This document shows positions 16,229 to 24,326 of a DNA stretch of 64,000 nt, piece after piece. The DNA comes from Mycolicibacterium moriokaense. GTDB lineage: Bacteria > Actinomycetota > Actinomycetes > Mycobacteriales > Mycobacteriaceae. The stretch is from positions 5,146,001 through 5,210,000 of the forward strand of contig NZ_AP022560.1 of assembly GCF_010726085.1 (NCBI RefSeq), in the 5' to 3' direction. Position 1 is the first letter of the stretch. Each line of letters opens with the position of its first letter. Made by a program: the position numbers and the translations under genes. The notes beneath the pieces were generated by a model that saw nothing but the letters and a program-made list of their open reading frames with translations, made no database searches and was not told where the DNA came from.

Positions 16229-17088
16229 ACCAACGCACGCTGTCGACGGACCCGGCGTCGCACGTCGGCGAGCAGGATGTAGCTGCCGCCCTGGCGGATG
16301 AACACCGGCAGGAACCTGTTCGCGAAGGCGACCAACAGGAACAGACTCTCGAACAGGTACTGCTTGAAACCGCTCCACTGCACGCCCATGGCGTCCCGGA
16401 ACACCGGTGCCAGGAATCCGACGGTGAGGAACTTGAGCAGCGGGCGGAACGGTAGGCCGAGCAGCGGGTTGATCATTCGCAGGTCCACCAGGTCGCGCAG
16501 ATAGTCACGGACGCGATCGTCGATCTTCACCTGCTGGCACGCCTGCTCCCAGTACACGTCGAATTCGACCCGGGTCGGCGGCCATTGGTCCTCGCTCACC
16601 TGCAGCGTCGTGCCTAACGTCCAGGCCGACCGGTAAAACTGTTCGGACTGTTCGGCGGTCATCTCGCCCCGCAGCAGCTGATACGTGTCCTCCAGTCCGA
16701 CGAACAGGCAGGCCGCCACCCACATCTGCAGATCGCGGTCGAAGGCGTTGTAGCGGACGGGACTGTCCGGCGTCGACTGAACGTGGCGATGCGCGCCGTT
16801 GACGGCCTCGCGGAACGCGGCGCGGTCGTCCGGTGTGCCGAAGATCGCGACGGCGAGGTACTGGAACGTCGTCCTGGCGCGTTTCCACGGATGCTTCAGC
16901 AGATTTCCCGAGTCGACTTTGCTCTCCACGACGCCGTAGCCCACTCCGGGTCGAGCGAGCTGCATGATCACGTTGGCCGCCCCGGCGGCGAACGCCCAGA
17001 AGTCCATCGCCTCCGCGATGGTGACCGGGCGGTCGTCCCAGCGGGCGGTGCGCCGACGGATCTGGATGCGGCAGTCTGCAGCGGTCAT
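16225..17088 (-). CDS. DUF2236 / MpaB-like (latex-clearing-protein fold) oxygenase family protein
   Basis: This 287-residue protein has the hallmarks of the DUF2236 family: DFWAFAAGAANVIMQLARPG, VESKVDSGNLLKHPWKR, NGAHRHVQ and MWVAACLFVGLEDTYQLL. Characterised relatives (MpaB, rubber oxygenase Lcp) bind haem or act on hydrophobic substrates; the substrate here is unknown. ATG 17088 lies in the stop of the preceding small membrane protein gene (ATGA), and its own stop overlaps the next gene. A longer frame from 17124 is therefore rejected. Hydrophobic stretches near the C-terminus suggest membrane association. Confidence 0.82.
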   Translation of the reverse strand: MTAADCRIQIRRRTARWDDRPVTIAEAMDFWAFAAGAANVIMQLARPGVGYGVVESKVDSGNLLKHPWKRARTTFQYLAVAIFGTPDDRAAFREAVNGAHRHVQSTPDSPVRYNAFDRDLQMWVAACLFVGLEDTYQLLRGEMTAEQSEQFYRSAWTLGTTLQVSEDQWPPTRVEFDVYWEQACQQVKIDDRVRDYLRDLVDLRMINPLLGLPFRPLLKFLTVGFLAPVFRDAMGVQWSGFKQYLFESLFLLVAFANRFLPVFIRQGGSYILLADVRRRVRRQRALV

Positions 17089-17312
17089 ATCGTGCACGCC
17101 AACGAAAGCAGCAGTACCGGCCACGACAGGATCGACACCACGATGGACACGATCCGGGCGTACCCGTGCCAGCCGAGGAAGTCACCGGCGACGGCCGTCC
17201 ACACCATGCCCACGACCACGTAGGGAACGGCGAGAATGGCCGCCGTACCGATCCATTCGGCGATGGTCATCTCGAAGGCGAGCACCTTCCGTACAGCGGT
17301 GAGCACCCTCAT
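17085..17312 (-). CDS. Small two-helix membrane protein, upstream partner of the DUF2236 gene
   Basis: This 75-residue first gene of a three-gene coupled operon has helix 1 with AAILAVPYVVVGMVWTAV and helix 2 with IVVSILSWPVLLLSLAC, connected by a loop GDFLGWHGYAR. It overlaps the DUF2236 start by 4 bp (ATGA, 17085-17088). It is similar in layout and in key residues to the third gene, which suggests a duplicated subunit that brackets the enzyme. The first start (17312) is used; an internal ATG at residue 15 is possible. Confidence 0.7.
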   Translation of the reverse strand: MRVLTAVRKVLAFEMTIAEWIGTAAILAVPYVVVGMVWTAVAGDFLGWHGYARIVSIVVSILSWPVLLLSLACTI

Positions 17313-17393
17313 ATGTTAATGGCGATTCGCAATGCCATTGTTTGTTTCCAGGGGAAATCCCCCGATCTCCGCACCCGATGTTAGGCCATGTTC

Positions 17394-18164
17394 CTAAAGC
17401 AGTGTGGCCTGCTCCGGTTCGGGTTTCGCCGGCTCGATGAGCTCGGGACCGTTGTTCCGGATGCTGTTGACCAGCCGGGACACCTGCCGGATCTCGATGC
17501 GGTCGAGATCGCCGTGGCCGCGTAACAGCCCCTCGTCGATCGGTGCGTCGGGGTCGAGCCAGCGGTCCCAGTCGCGTTCGCTGATCGACAGCGGCATCCG
17601 GTCGTGGATCTCGGCCAACGGGCCCGCGGCGTCGGTGGTGATGATGGTGCAACTCAGCAGCGGGGGCGCGTCCTTGGGTGCGTCCTTCGGCCGCCACGTC
17701 GACCACAGCCCGGCCATGAACAGCGGTTCGCCGTCGACCCCGTACATGTAGAACGGCGTCTTGGGCGCCTTCTTACCCGACGCCGTCTCACCGTTGGGCC
17801 GCCATTCGTACCAGCCGTCCATCGGCACCAGACACCGCTTGTTCTTCGCCGAATTCCGGAATGCGGGTGACGTGGTCACCTTCTCGGCCCGCGCGTTGAT
17901 GAGCAACGGGCCCTTGGTGTCAGGGCCACCGTCCTCGGCGGTCTTGGCCCACGGCGGCACCAACCCCCAGCGCATCGACCGCACCCGGCGGGTTGCCTCG
18001 TCGTCGTGCGCGCTGTGGCGTTTCACCACGCTGCTGATCGTCGTGGTGGGCGCGACGTTGTAGTTGGCCGACGGCGCGTCCTTCTGCCCCACGCTTTCGT
18101 CGATCGCCTGGATCTTCTCGGCCAACAGGGCCGGGTCGGTGGTCACCGCGAATCGTCCACACAT
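17394..18164 (-). CDS. SRAP/HMCES-type abasic-site protein (YedK family)
   Basis: This 256-residue SOS-response-associated peptidase family protein starts MCGRFAV. After removal of the initiator Met, the exposed cysteine (C2) forms a thiazolidine crosslink with abasic sites in single-stranded DNA, protecting them. Other family signatures are [45 protein letters not shown] and STW...CTIITTDA. The requirement for Cys at position 2 fixes the start at ATG 18164 and excludes the longer frame. It is divergent from aroA with 44 bp between starts, as is Rv3226c. Confidence 0.93.
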   Translation of the reverse strand: MCGRFAVTTDPALLAEKIQAIDESVGQKDAPSANYNVAPTTTISSVVKRHSAHDDEATRRVRSMRWGLVPPWAKTAEDGGPDTKGPLLINARAEKVTTSPAFRNSAKNKRCLVPMDGWYEWRPNGETASGKKAPKTPFYMYGVDGEPLFMAGLWSTWRPKDAPKDAPPLLSCTIITTDAAGPLAEIHDRMPLSISERDWDRWLDPDAPIDEGLLRGHGDLDRIEIRQVSRLVNSIRNNGPELIEPAKPEPEQATLL

Positions 18165-18208
18165 ATATCCCATCGTGGCACGGGGAACCGACAGGGCAGG
18201 ATATAGCC

Positions 18209-19519
18209 GTGAGCACATCCGGGCAGTCCCCGCGCGAAGCGTCGGAAGAGCGGTGGCAGGCACCGTCGGCGTCGCGTCCGGTACATGCCACGGTCACTGT
18301 CCCGGGGTCGAAATCGCTGACCAACCGCGCCCTGGTGCTGGCCGCGCTGGCGACGAGGAGCGGGCCGTCGACCATCAGCGGCGCGCTGCGCAGCCGCGAC
18401 ACCGACCTGATGATCGGTGCGGTCCAGACGCTCGGCGTCACGGTCGACGGCGCCGACGCGGAGCTGACGCTCAGCGGTGCGATCGACCCGAAACCGGGCG
18501 CGACGATCGACTGCGGCCTGGCGGGCACCGTGCTGCGCTTCGTGCCCCCGGTGGCGGCACTGAGCTCCACGACGGTCACGTTCGACGGCGACGAACAGGC
18601 CCGCGCGCGACCCATCGCCCCGCTGCTCGAGGCGCTACGCGGCCTCGGAGTCGAAATCGACGGCGACGGGCTGCCTTTCAGCGTGCGCGGGTCGGGTTCG
18701 GTGGCCGGCGGAACCGTCGAGATCGACGCGTCGTCGTCGTCGCAGTTCGTTTCGGGTCTGCTGCTCTCCGGCGCCGCGTTCACCAACGGGTTGACGATCG
18801 TCCACACCGGCGACTCCGTCCCCTCGGCCCCGCACGTCGCGATGACGGTGGCCATGCTGCGCGACGCCGGCGTCGACGTCGACGACACCCGCCCCAACCG
18901 GTGGCACGTATCCCCTGGCACGATCGCGGCCAGGCACTGGAGCATCGAACCCGACCTTTCCAACGCGGTCCCGTTCCTGGCGGCGGCCGTGGTCACCGGA
19001 GGAGCCGTACGCATCGCCAAGTGGCCATCGGCGACCATCCAGCCCGCCGATGCCGTCCTGGGCATCCTGAAAAGCGTGGGTTCGGTTGTGCGCCAAGGTG
19101 ATAACTATCTCGAGGTGCAAGGCCCCTCCGCGCACGTCGGCCTGGACGTCGACCTCCACGAGGTGGGTGAGCTCGCACCTGCGGTGGCCGCTCTGGCCGC
19201 CCTGGCGCCGACGGGATCGGTGTCTCGGCTCCGTGGGATCGCGCACCTGCGTGGCCACGAAACGGACCGGCTGGCCGCGCTGTCCGCCGAGATCAACGGA
19301 CTCGGCGGCAAGTGCGAGGAGACCGTTGACGGTCTGCTGATCACCGCGCAACCCCTGCACGCGGGTCTGTGGCGGTCCTACGCCGATCATCGGATGGCCA
19401 CCGCGGGCGCCATCGTCGGGTTGCGTGTGCCCGGCGTCGAGGTGGAGGACATCGGCACCACCGCCAAGACACTGCCCGACTTCCCACAGATGTGGGCCGA
19501 CATGCTGGCGGGCGATTGA
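18209..19519 (+). CDS. aroA: 3-phosphoshikimate 1-carboxyvinyltransferase (EPSP synthase)
   Basis: This 436-residue shikimate-pathway enzyme transfers enolpyruvyl from PEP to shikimate 3-phosphate to make EPSP, leading to chorismate. Motifs are [18 protein letters not shown] at the N-terminus, [24 protein letters not shown], the second-domain [12 protein letters not shown], and DHRMATAGA near the end. The start is GTG 18209, giving a length close to the family's. It is translationally coupled to rsgA through TTGA at 19516-19519. Confidence 0.96.
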   Translation: MSTSGQSPREASEERWQAPSASRPVHATVTVPGSKSLTNRALVLAALATRSGPSTISGALRSRDTDLMIGAVQTLGVTVDGADAELTLSGAIDPKPGATIDCGLAGTVLRFVPPVAALSSTTVTFDGDEQARARPIAPLLEALRGLGVEIDGDGLPFSVRGSGSVAGGTVEIDASSSSQFVSGLLLSGAAFTNGLTIVHTGDSVPSAPHVAMTVAMLRDAGVDVDDTRPNRWHVSPGTIAARHWSIEPDLSNAVPFLAAAVVTGGAVRIAKWPSATIQPADAVLGILKSVGSVVRQGDNYLEVQGPSAHVGLDVDLHEVGELAPAVAALAALAPTGSVSRLRGIAHLRGHETDRLAALSAEINGLGGKCEETVDGLLITAQPLHAGLWRSYADHRMATAGAIVGLRVPGVEVEDIGTTAKTLPDFPQMWADMLAGD

Positions 19520-20487
19520 GCCCTCGCGAGTACGACGAGTCCGACGTCCGGGTGCGACCCGGCAGAGGGTCGCGCCCGCGAACCAAGACACGACCCGACC
19601 ACGCCGACGCCCACGACGCCATGGTGGTGACCGTCGACCGGGGCCGGTGGGGCTGTGCGATCGACCGCGACCCCAACCGCCGCGTCGTCGCCATGCGGGC
19701 GCGCGAGCTGGGTCGCACACCGATTGTCGTCGGGGACGACGTGAGCATCGTCGGCGACGTCTCGGGCAGACCCGACACGTTGGCGCGCATCGTGCGACGT
19801 GGTGAACGCAGGACGGTGCTGCGGCGCACCGCCGATGACACCGACCCCACCGAACGCGTCGTGGTCGCCAACGCCGATCAGCTGCTGATCGTCGTCGCGC
19901 TCGCCGATCCCCCGCCGCGCACAGGTCTGGTGCAGCGCGCACTGATCGCCGCGTACGCGGGTGGGCTCGAACCGATTCTGTGCCTGACCAAGACCGACCT
20001 GGCGCCGGCGGAGCCCTTCGCCGCGGAGTTCAGCGGACTCGACCTCAAGATCACCACCGCCGGGCGCGACGACCCGCTCGACGCAGTGACGCCACTGCTC
20101 GCAGGCAAGGTGACGGTACTGCTGGGACACTCCGGCGTCGGCAAGTCGACGTTGGTGAATCGCCTTGTGCCGGAGGCGGATCGGGCGACGGGTGAGGTGA
20201 CCGAGATCGGCAAGGGCAGGCACACGTCGACGCAGTCGGTGGCGCTGCCGCTGAGCATCGGCGGCTGGGTGATCGACACCCCGGGTATCCGCTCGTTCGG
20301 CCTGGCGCATATCGAGCCCGACGACGTGATGCTCGCCTTCTCCGACCTGGCCGAGGCGATCGAGGACTGCCCCCGCGGTTGCGGTCACATGGGTCCGCCC
20401 GCCGACCCCGAATGCGCGCTCGACGCGTTGACCGGGCCCGCCGCGGGCCGCGTGGCCGCGGCGCGCCGCCTGCTCGCGGCGCGCTAA
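19516..20487 (+). CDS. rsgA: Ribosome small-subunit-dependent GTPase RsgA
   Basis: This 323-residue circularly permuted GTPase matures the 30S subunit. The order of motifs is an N-terminal OB fold, then G4 (CLTKTDL), G1 ([12 protein letters not shown]), G2/switch region and G3 (IDTPGIRSF), then a zinc knuckle [16 protein letters not shown]. This is the permuted G4-G1-G3 order diagnostic of YjeQ/RsgA. The start is the rare TTG 19516 inside the aroA stop, reading [16 protein letters not shown], which is the N-terminus of the mycobacterial family; the longer open frame is an aroA shadow. Confidence 0.95.
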   Translation: MSPREYDESDVRVRPGRGSRPRTKTRPDHADAHDAMVVTVDRGRWGCAIDRDPNRRVVAMRARELGRTPIVVGDDVSIVGDVSGRPDTLARIVRRGERRTVLRRTADDTDPTERVVVANADQLLIVVALADPPPRTGLVQRALIAAYAGGLEPILCLTKTDLAPAEPFAAEFSGLDLKITTAGRDDPLDAVTPLLAGKVTVLLGHSGVGKSTLVNRLVPEADRATGEVTEIGKGRHTSTQSVALPLSIGGWVIDTPGIRSFGLAHIEPDDVMLAFSDLAEAIEDCPRGCGHMGPPADPECALDALTGPAAGRVAAARRLLAAR

Positions 20488-20488
20488 G

Positions 20489-20541
20489 GCGATTTGTGTG
20501 CGTTGAGGAGCGCTGAGCGCTCCTCAACGCACACAAATCGC
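20489..20541. repeat. Dispersed palindrome, family 2, copy 1
   Basis: A perfect 26-bp inverted repeat with a single G in the centre begins GCGATTTGTGTGCGTTGAGG. It starts right after the rsgA stop. A nearly identical copy at 21264-21312 lies on the other side of the next gene. Likely role: transcription terminator with cruciform potential. Confidence 0.9.
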
Positions 20542-20543
20542 GC

Positions 20544-20564
20544 TCAAGAATCCTTCAAGAATCC
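20544..20564 (+). promoter_or_regulatory. TCAAGAATCC direct-repeat box, site 1
   Basis: Two perfect copies of TCAAGAATCC (20544-20553 and 20555-20564) are spaced 11 bp apart, one helical turn. They end 64 bp before the start of the secreted C39-like protein. The same paired element is present, in the same orientation relative to the gene, before two other secreted-protein genes (40181-40201 and 44521-44541). Confidence 0.8.
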
Positions 20565-20628
20565 CGGCAGCCCCGCCGCCGAACCTTTCCTCAACGCAGC
20601 CGACAACGGCACAACCGAGAGGAAAGAC

Positions 20629-21255
20629 ATGAAGAAGAACTTTGCACGTGGCATCGCAGCCGCCGCACTGATGGGTGTAGCCCTGGGTTTCTCGGGCGTC
20701 GCCCATGCCGAGGTCGTCGGCGATCCCGACGGCATGGCGGGATGGACGGTCGCACAGTCCTACAACGACTGCGCACTGATGGCCGCCGCCGATGTGATCG
20801 GTCAGATCACCGGCGACGCACCCGCCGAGGACGACATCGTCACCTACGCCCAGAACACGCCGAGTGTGTCGCGGCCCGGCGACATGATCTTCGACATGGC
20901 CGCGTACGACGATGACCCGAACGGCGGAACCATCTTCGAGGACCTGCCGATCGTGCTCGCCCACTACGGCGTGAGCGGAAAGTACGTCGACGGAGCCAGC
21001 ATGGGCGCGCTGGAGGGAGTCCTGCGCGACGGCGGGGCGGTGATCGTCAACCTCAACGCCGAGACCATCTGGGACGCCGACGGTGACCGGACCGCCTCCG
21101 ACCATGCCGTGGTGGTCACGGGCGTCGACACCGACAACGGCGTGGTGCACCTCAACGACAGCGGTCCCGAGGACGGCGCCGACGAGCAGGTGAGCATCGA
21201 CACCTTCACTGCGGCCTGGCAGACCAGCGGCAACGAGATGGTGGTGACGACCTAG
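20629..21255 (+). CDS. Secreted C39-like (papain-fold) cysteine peptidase family protein, paralogue 1
   Basis: This 208-residue protein has a signal peptide (1-27, core AAALMGVALGFSGVA, cleavage after AHA). The mature part has a papain-like arrangement: Q43 and C48 in QSYNDCALMA, H159 in DHAVVVTGVD and D177 in LNDSG. This would be a Gln-Cys-His-Asp active site of the C39 type, although the mature N-terminus is very short. The substrate is unknown; a bacteriocin-transporter-linked role is unlikely, as no ABC transporter is nearby. Start ATG 20629 follows GAGAGGAAAG. A close paralogue is at 39413-40114, and both have the same direct-repeat box upstream. Confidence 0.78.
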   Translation: MKKNFARGIAAAALMGVALGFSGVAHAEVVGDPDGMAGWTVAQSYNDCALMAAADVIGQITGDAPAEDDIVTYAQNTPSVSRPGDMIFDMAAYDDDPNGGTIFEDLPIVLAHYGVSGKYVDGASMGALEGVLRDGGAVIVNLNAETIWDADGDRTASDHAVVVTGVDTDNGVVHLNDSGPEDGADEQVSIDTFTAAWQTSGNEMVVTT

Positions 21256-21263
21256 CCGGCGAC

Positions 21264-21312
21264 GATTTGTGTGCGTTGAGGAGCGCTCAGCGCTCCTCAA
21301 CGCACACAAATC
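21264..21312. repeat. Dispersed palindrome, family 2, copy 2
   Basis: A perfect 24-bp inverted repeat with a single C in the centre has the same arm sequence as 20489-20541 (GATTTGTGTGCGTTGAGG and so on). It lies 8 bp after the stop of the C39-like gene and 4 bp before the end of desA3, so it separates two convergent genes. Together the two copies bracket the C39-like gene. Confidence 0.9.
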
Positions 21313-21316
21313 ACTG

Positions 21317-22549
21317 TCAATGCTGGCGCTGCATCCGCTTCTCGCGGCGGCGCGCCCGCGCGGCCGCGATCGCCGACTTGAGTCCGCTGCGCTGTTCGGG
21401 CTCGAGTTCGGCGAACATCCTTTCGCTGCGGGTCTCGGGCGCATCGTCCGCGGTATCGCGCAGATACTTGTCCGGCAGCGACAGCTTGGCGATGGTCCGC
21501 CACGTCTTGGCGTACTGCACCAGGAACGAACCGGTCGTATAGGGCAGGTCGTACTTGTCGCACAACTGCTGCACCCGAAGCGAGATCTCGTGAAGCCGGT
21601 TGCTCGGCAGATCGGGGTACAGATGATGCTCGATCTGGTGGCACAGGTTGCCGCTCATGAACCGCAGCACCGGACCACCTTCGAAGTTGGCGCTACCGAG
21701 CATCTGACGCAGATACCACTCACCCTGCGTTTCACCGACCATGTCCGTCTTGGTGAATTTCTCTGCGCCGTCGGGGAAGTGGCCACAGAAGATGACCGCG
21801 TTGGCCCAGATATTGCGGATGATGTTGGCGACCGCGTTGGCCTTCAGCGTCGACTTGAAGCTCGCCCCCGGCGACAGCGACGTCAGGGCGGGCCACACGA
21901 GGTAGTCCTTGGCGACCTGCTCGCCGGCCTTGACACCGAACTCCCGCATCCGAACAAGGGTCGCGTTGCGGTCGTCGCGGCCCTTGAAGATCTTGCCGAT
22001 CTCCAGGTGCTGCAGCCCGACGCCCCACTCGAACAACGTTGCCAGCATGGTGTTGAAGGCGAGGTTTAAAACGTTGTGCGGCTTCCACTTCTGGTCGCGC
22101 GTCACACGCAGCAGTCCGTAGCCCACATCGTCGTCCATGCCCAGGATGTTGGTGTACTTGTGGTGCATGAAGTTGTGGGTGAAGCGCCAGTGCTTGGACG
22201 ACCCGCTCATGTCCCACTCCCACGACGAGGAGTGAATCTCGGGATCGTTCATCCAATCCCACTGGCCGTGCATGACGTTGTGGCCGATCTCCATGTTCTC
22301 GATGATCTTGGCCACGCCCAGGGTGACAGTGCCCGCCCACCACGCCGAGCGGCGTGAGCTCGCGGCCAGCATGACCCGGCCCGCAATCTCGAGGGCGCGC
22401 TGGGCGGCAATGGTGCGACGGATATAGCGCGCGTCGCGCTCGCCGCGGGAGTCTTCGATGTCCTGACGGATGGAATCCAGCTCGAAGGCCAGACTCTCGA
22501 TGTCCGACTCGGACAGATGTGCAAATTCGGGGACGTCGGTGATCGCCAT
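21317..22549 (-). CDS. desA3: Acyl-CoA stearoyl/linoleoyl desaturase DesA3
   Basis: This 410-residue membrane fatty acyl-CoA delta-9 desaturase has the three histidine boxes that bind the di-iron centre (positions counted from the ATG two codons upstream of the chosen start): HNVMH (92-96), HNFMHH (127-132) and HQIEHH (306-311). It converts stearoyl-CoA to oleoyl-CoA with electrons from the adjacent reductase. GGAGGG places ATG 22549 (MAITDVPEFAHL) at the right distance, so it is preferred over ATG 22555, which abuts the ribosome binding site. A 22-bp inverted repeat and a 20-bp element shared with the reductase gene lie immediately upstream. Confidence 0.94.
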   Translation of the reverse strand: MAITDVPEFAHLSESDIESLAFELDSIRQDIEDSRGERDARYIRRTIAAQRALEIAGRVMLAASSRRSAWWAGTVTLGVAKIIENMEIGHNVMHGQWDWMNDPEIHSSSWEWDMSGSSKHWRFTHNFMHHKYTNILGMDDDVGYGLLRVTRDQKWKPHNVLNLAFNTMLATLFEWGVGLQHLEIGKIFKGRDDRNATLVRMREFGVKAGEQVAKDYLVWPALTSLSPGASFKSTLKANAVANIIRNIWANAVIFCGHFPDGAEKFTKTDMVGETQGEWYLRQMLGSANFEGGPVLRFMSGNLCHQIEHHLYPDLPSNRLHEISLRVQQLCDKYDLPYTTGSFLVQYAKTWRTIAKLSLPDKYLRDTADDAPETRSERMFAELEPEQRSGLKSAIAAARARRREKRMQRQH

Positions 22550-22570
22550 TGGCATCCCTCCTCTCGTGTA

Positions 22571-22604
22571 CCTACGCTACCGTAACCTACCTACCCGTAG
22601 GTTA
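22571..22604. promoter_or_regulatory. Operator-like element before desA3
   Basis: The region CCTACGCTACCGTAACCTAC (22571-22590) matches 18 of 20 positions of 23772-23791 before the reductase gene. It merges into an inverted repeat TAACCTAC-N6-GTAGGTTA (22583-22604). It lies between the reductase stop and the desA3 start. The symmetry suggests a dimeric repressor, possibly of the TetR family; no such regulator gene is adjacent. Confidence 0.7.
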
Positions 22605-22618
22605 CTGGCCAGTAAACC

Positions 22619-23767
22619 TTAGACGTCCAGCACGCAATCGCCCGAAGCGGCGGACACACATGTCTGTATCCGCGTGCCGGGCTCGTGTTCCGCGCCGGTG
22701 CGCAGGTCGCGGACGTGCCCGTCGACCAGGCTCACGACACAGGACTGGCAGATGCCCATCCGGCAGCCGAACGGCATCCGGATACCCGCCTCCTCGCCCG
22801 CCTCCATCAACGGAGTGGCGGCGTCCACGGTGACGGTCTTGCCGCTGCGCGCGAACTCGACGGTGCCGCCCTGCCCATGCGGGGCCGCCTTCGACACCGC
22901 GAACCGCTCCAGATGCAGCCGGTCGGGAATCTCCGCGGCCGACCAGGCACCCTCGGCGGCGTCGAGCATGCCCTCGGGGCCACACGCCCACGTCTGGCGC
23001 TCACGCCAGTCGGGCACCACATCGTCGAGTCGGGACAGGTCCAGCCGGCCGTCGGTGCGGGTGGCCCGCACCCTCAGTTGATAACCCTTGTGCGCGCGTT
23101 CCAGCTCCGCCAGTTCAGCGGCGAAGAGGACATCGGAATCGGTTGGCGCCGAATGTAAGTGGACGACGTCGGTGATCTGATCGCGACGCGTCAGCGTTCG
23201 CAGCATCGACATCACCGGCGTGATGCCCGAGCCGCCGGTGATGAACAACACCTTCGCGGGCGCCGGGTCGGGCATGACGAAATTACCCTGCGGCGCGGCC
23301 AGCCGCACGATCGTGCCGGGTGCCACGCCACCGACGAGGTGCGTCGATAAGAACCCCTCGGGCATCGCCTTGACGGTGATGGTGATGGTCCGGCTGGATC
23401 GCCCGCCGCCCGACGTCACCGGACTCGAGGTCAGTGAGTACGACCGCCACCGCCAGCGTCCGTCGACCAGCAGCCCGATGCCGATGTACTGCCCGGGTTG
23501 GTAGTCGAACGAGAAGCCCCATCCCGGCTTGATGACCAGCGTCGCCGAGTCCTCTGTCTCCCGACGGACCTCCACGACGCGACCGCGCAGTTCGCGCGCC
23601 GACCACAACGGGTTCGCGAGCTTCAGGTAATCGTCGGGCAGCAGGGGCGTGGTGATTCGCGCGGCGACTGTGCGCAGCGCGTGCCAGGCCGGATGTTTGA
23701 CGCCGACGACGCCTTTGCGCTTCGTATCGGCGACATTGGCCGAGATCTTCACTTGATTCTTGGCCAC
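22619..23767 (-). CDS. Ferredoxin reductase-like oxidoreductase, electron donor of DesA3 (Rv3230c type)
   Basis: This 382-residue protein has an FAD domain ([11 protein letters not shown], the RxYS flavin motif), an NAD(P) domain ([23 protein letters not shown]) and a C-terminal plant-type [2Fe-2S] domain ([13 protein letters not shown] plus a distal cysteine in [10 protein letters not shown]). It passes electrons from NADPH to DesA3; that pairing is established for Rv3230c and Rv3229c. GTG 23767 is the first start, with no clear Shine-Dalgarno. Two TACGGTNCCGTA palindromes lie just upstream. Confidence 0.92.
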   Translation of the reverse strand: MAKNQVKISANVADTKRKGVVGVKHPAWHALRTVAARITTPLLPDDYLKLANPLWSARELRGRVVEVRRETEDSATLVIKPGWGFSFDYQPGQYIGIGLLVDGRWRWRSYSLTSSPVTSGGGRSSRTITITVKAMPEGFLSTHLVGGVAPGTIVRLAAPQGNFVMPDPAPAKVLFITGGSGITPVMSMLRTLTRRDQITDVVHLHSAPTDSDVLFAAELAELERAHKGYQLRVRATRTDGRLDLSRLDDVVPDWRERQTWACGPEGMLDAAEGAWSAAEIPDRLHLERFAVSKAAPHGQGGTVEFARSGKTVTVDAATPLMEAGEEAGIRMPFGCRMGICQSCVVSLVDGHVRDLRTGAEHEPGTRIQTCVSAASGDCVLDV

Positions 23768-23771
23768 GAAA

Positions 23772-23800
23772 CCTACGGTACCGTAACTTACGGTCCCGTA
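23772..23800. promoter_or_regulatory. Operator-like element before the desaturase reductase gene
   Basis: TACGGTACCGTA (23774-23785, a perfect 12-bp palindrome) and TACGGTCCCGTA (23789-23800) are spaced 15 bp apart, directly upstream of GTG 23767. The stretch 23772-23791 is nearly identical to the element before desA3, which suggests that both genes answer to the same repressor. Confidence 0.75.
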
Positions 23801-23819
23801 CCCAATGCTGTAGTCACCG

Positions 23820-24317
23820 TCACAGGAGTTCGAGCAGGAACGGCAGCTCCTGTGCTGCGTACCAGGCCAGGTCGTGGTCCTGGGCGTCGCCGACGGTCAA
23901 TTCCGCATCCTCGTCACCGAGGTCGGCCTCGTCGACGGCGTCGATCGCCGCCAGCACCGCGGACTCCGCATCGGCGTTGTCGACGTATGCGGCGATCACG
24001 TCGTCGTACGTGATGGGGCCGGACAAGCGCACCACCGCGTCGTCGAGATCCGGCCGAGGGCTCGCGTCATCGACCTCGGCCTCTACCACCGCACGACGCG
24101 GCGGCAGATCGGATGTGCCCTCCCCCGCGAGTAGACGCAGCGACGCCAGCGCGGCCTCGCGCAGCGCAACGTCGGCCAGTTCGTCGTCGTCGCCCTCGGC
24201 GTAGGCCTCACGCAGCGTCGGCGTCACCGCGAACGCGGTTCCGCTGCGCGCGTGCAACGTCCTGTCGGCGACGAGCCGCTGCAGGAGGGTCAGGGTCACT
24301 GGGACATACACGCGCAC
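23820..24317 (-). CDS. Conserved actinobacterial protein (Rv3231c type, DUF6912)
   Basis: This 165-residue acidic protein begins [20 protein letters not shown] and ends [17 protein letters not shown]. It is rich in Asp, Glu and Ala in the middle. It has no signal peptide, membrane segment or catalytic motif I can recognise. It keeps the same place next to the desaturase reductase gene as Rv3231c. It starts at GTG 24317, 9 bp after the stop of the BCCT gene on the same strand. The function is unknown. Confidence 0.75.
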   Translation of the reverse strand: MRVYVPVTLTLLQRLVADRTLHARSGTAFAVTPTLREAYAEGDDDELADVALREAALASLRLLAGEGTSDLPPRRAVVEAEVDDASPRPDLDDAVVRLSGPITYDDVIAAYVDNADAESAVLAAIDAVDEADLGDEDAELTVGDAQDHDLAWYAAQELPFLLELL

Positions 24318-24326
24318 GCGGGAAGG

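Noticed and set aside
20489-21312. Insertion sequence or integron defined by the two inverted repeats around the C39-like gene
   Set aside because: Each element is itself a full palindrome, not one end of a pair; there is no transposase and no target-site duplication, and the similar family 1 palindromes sit at 3' ends.
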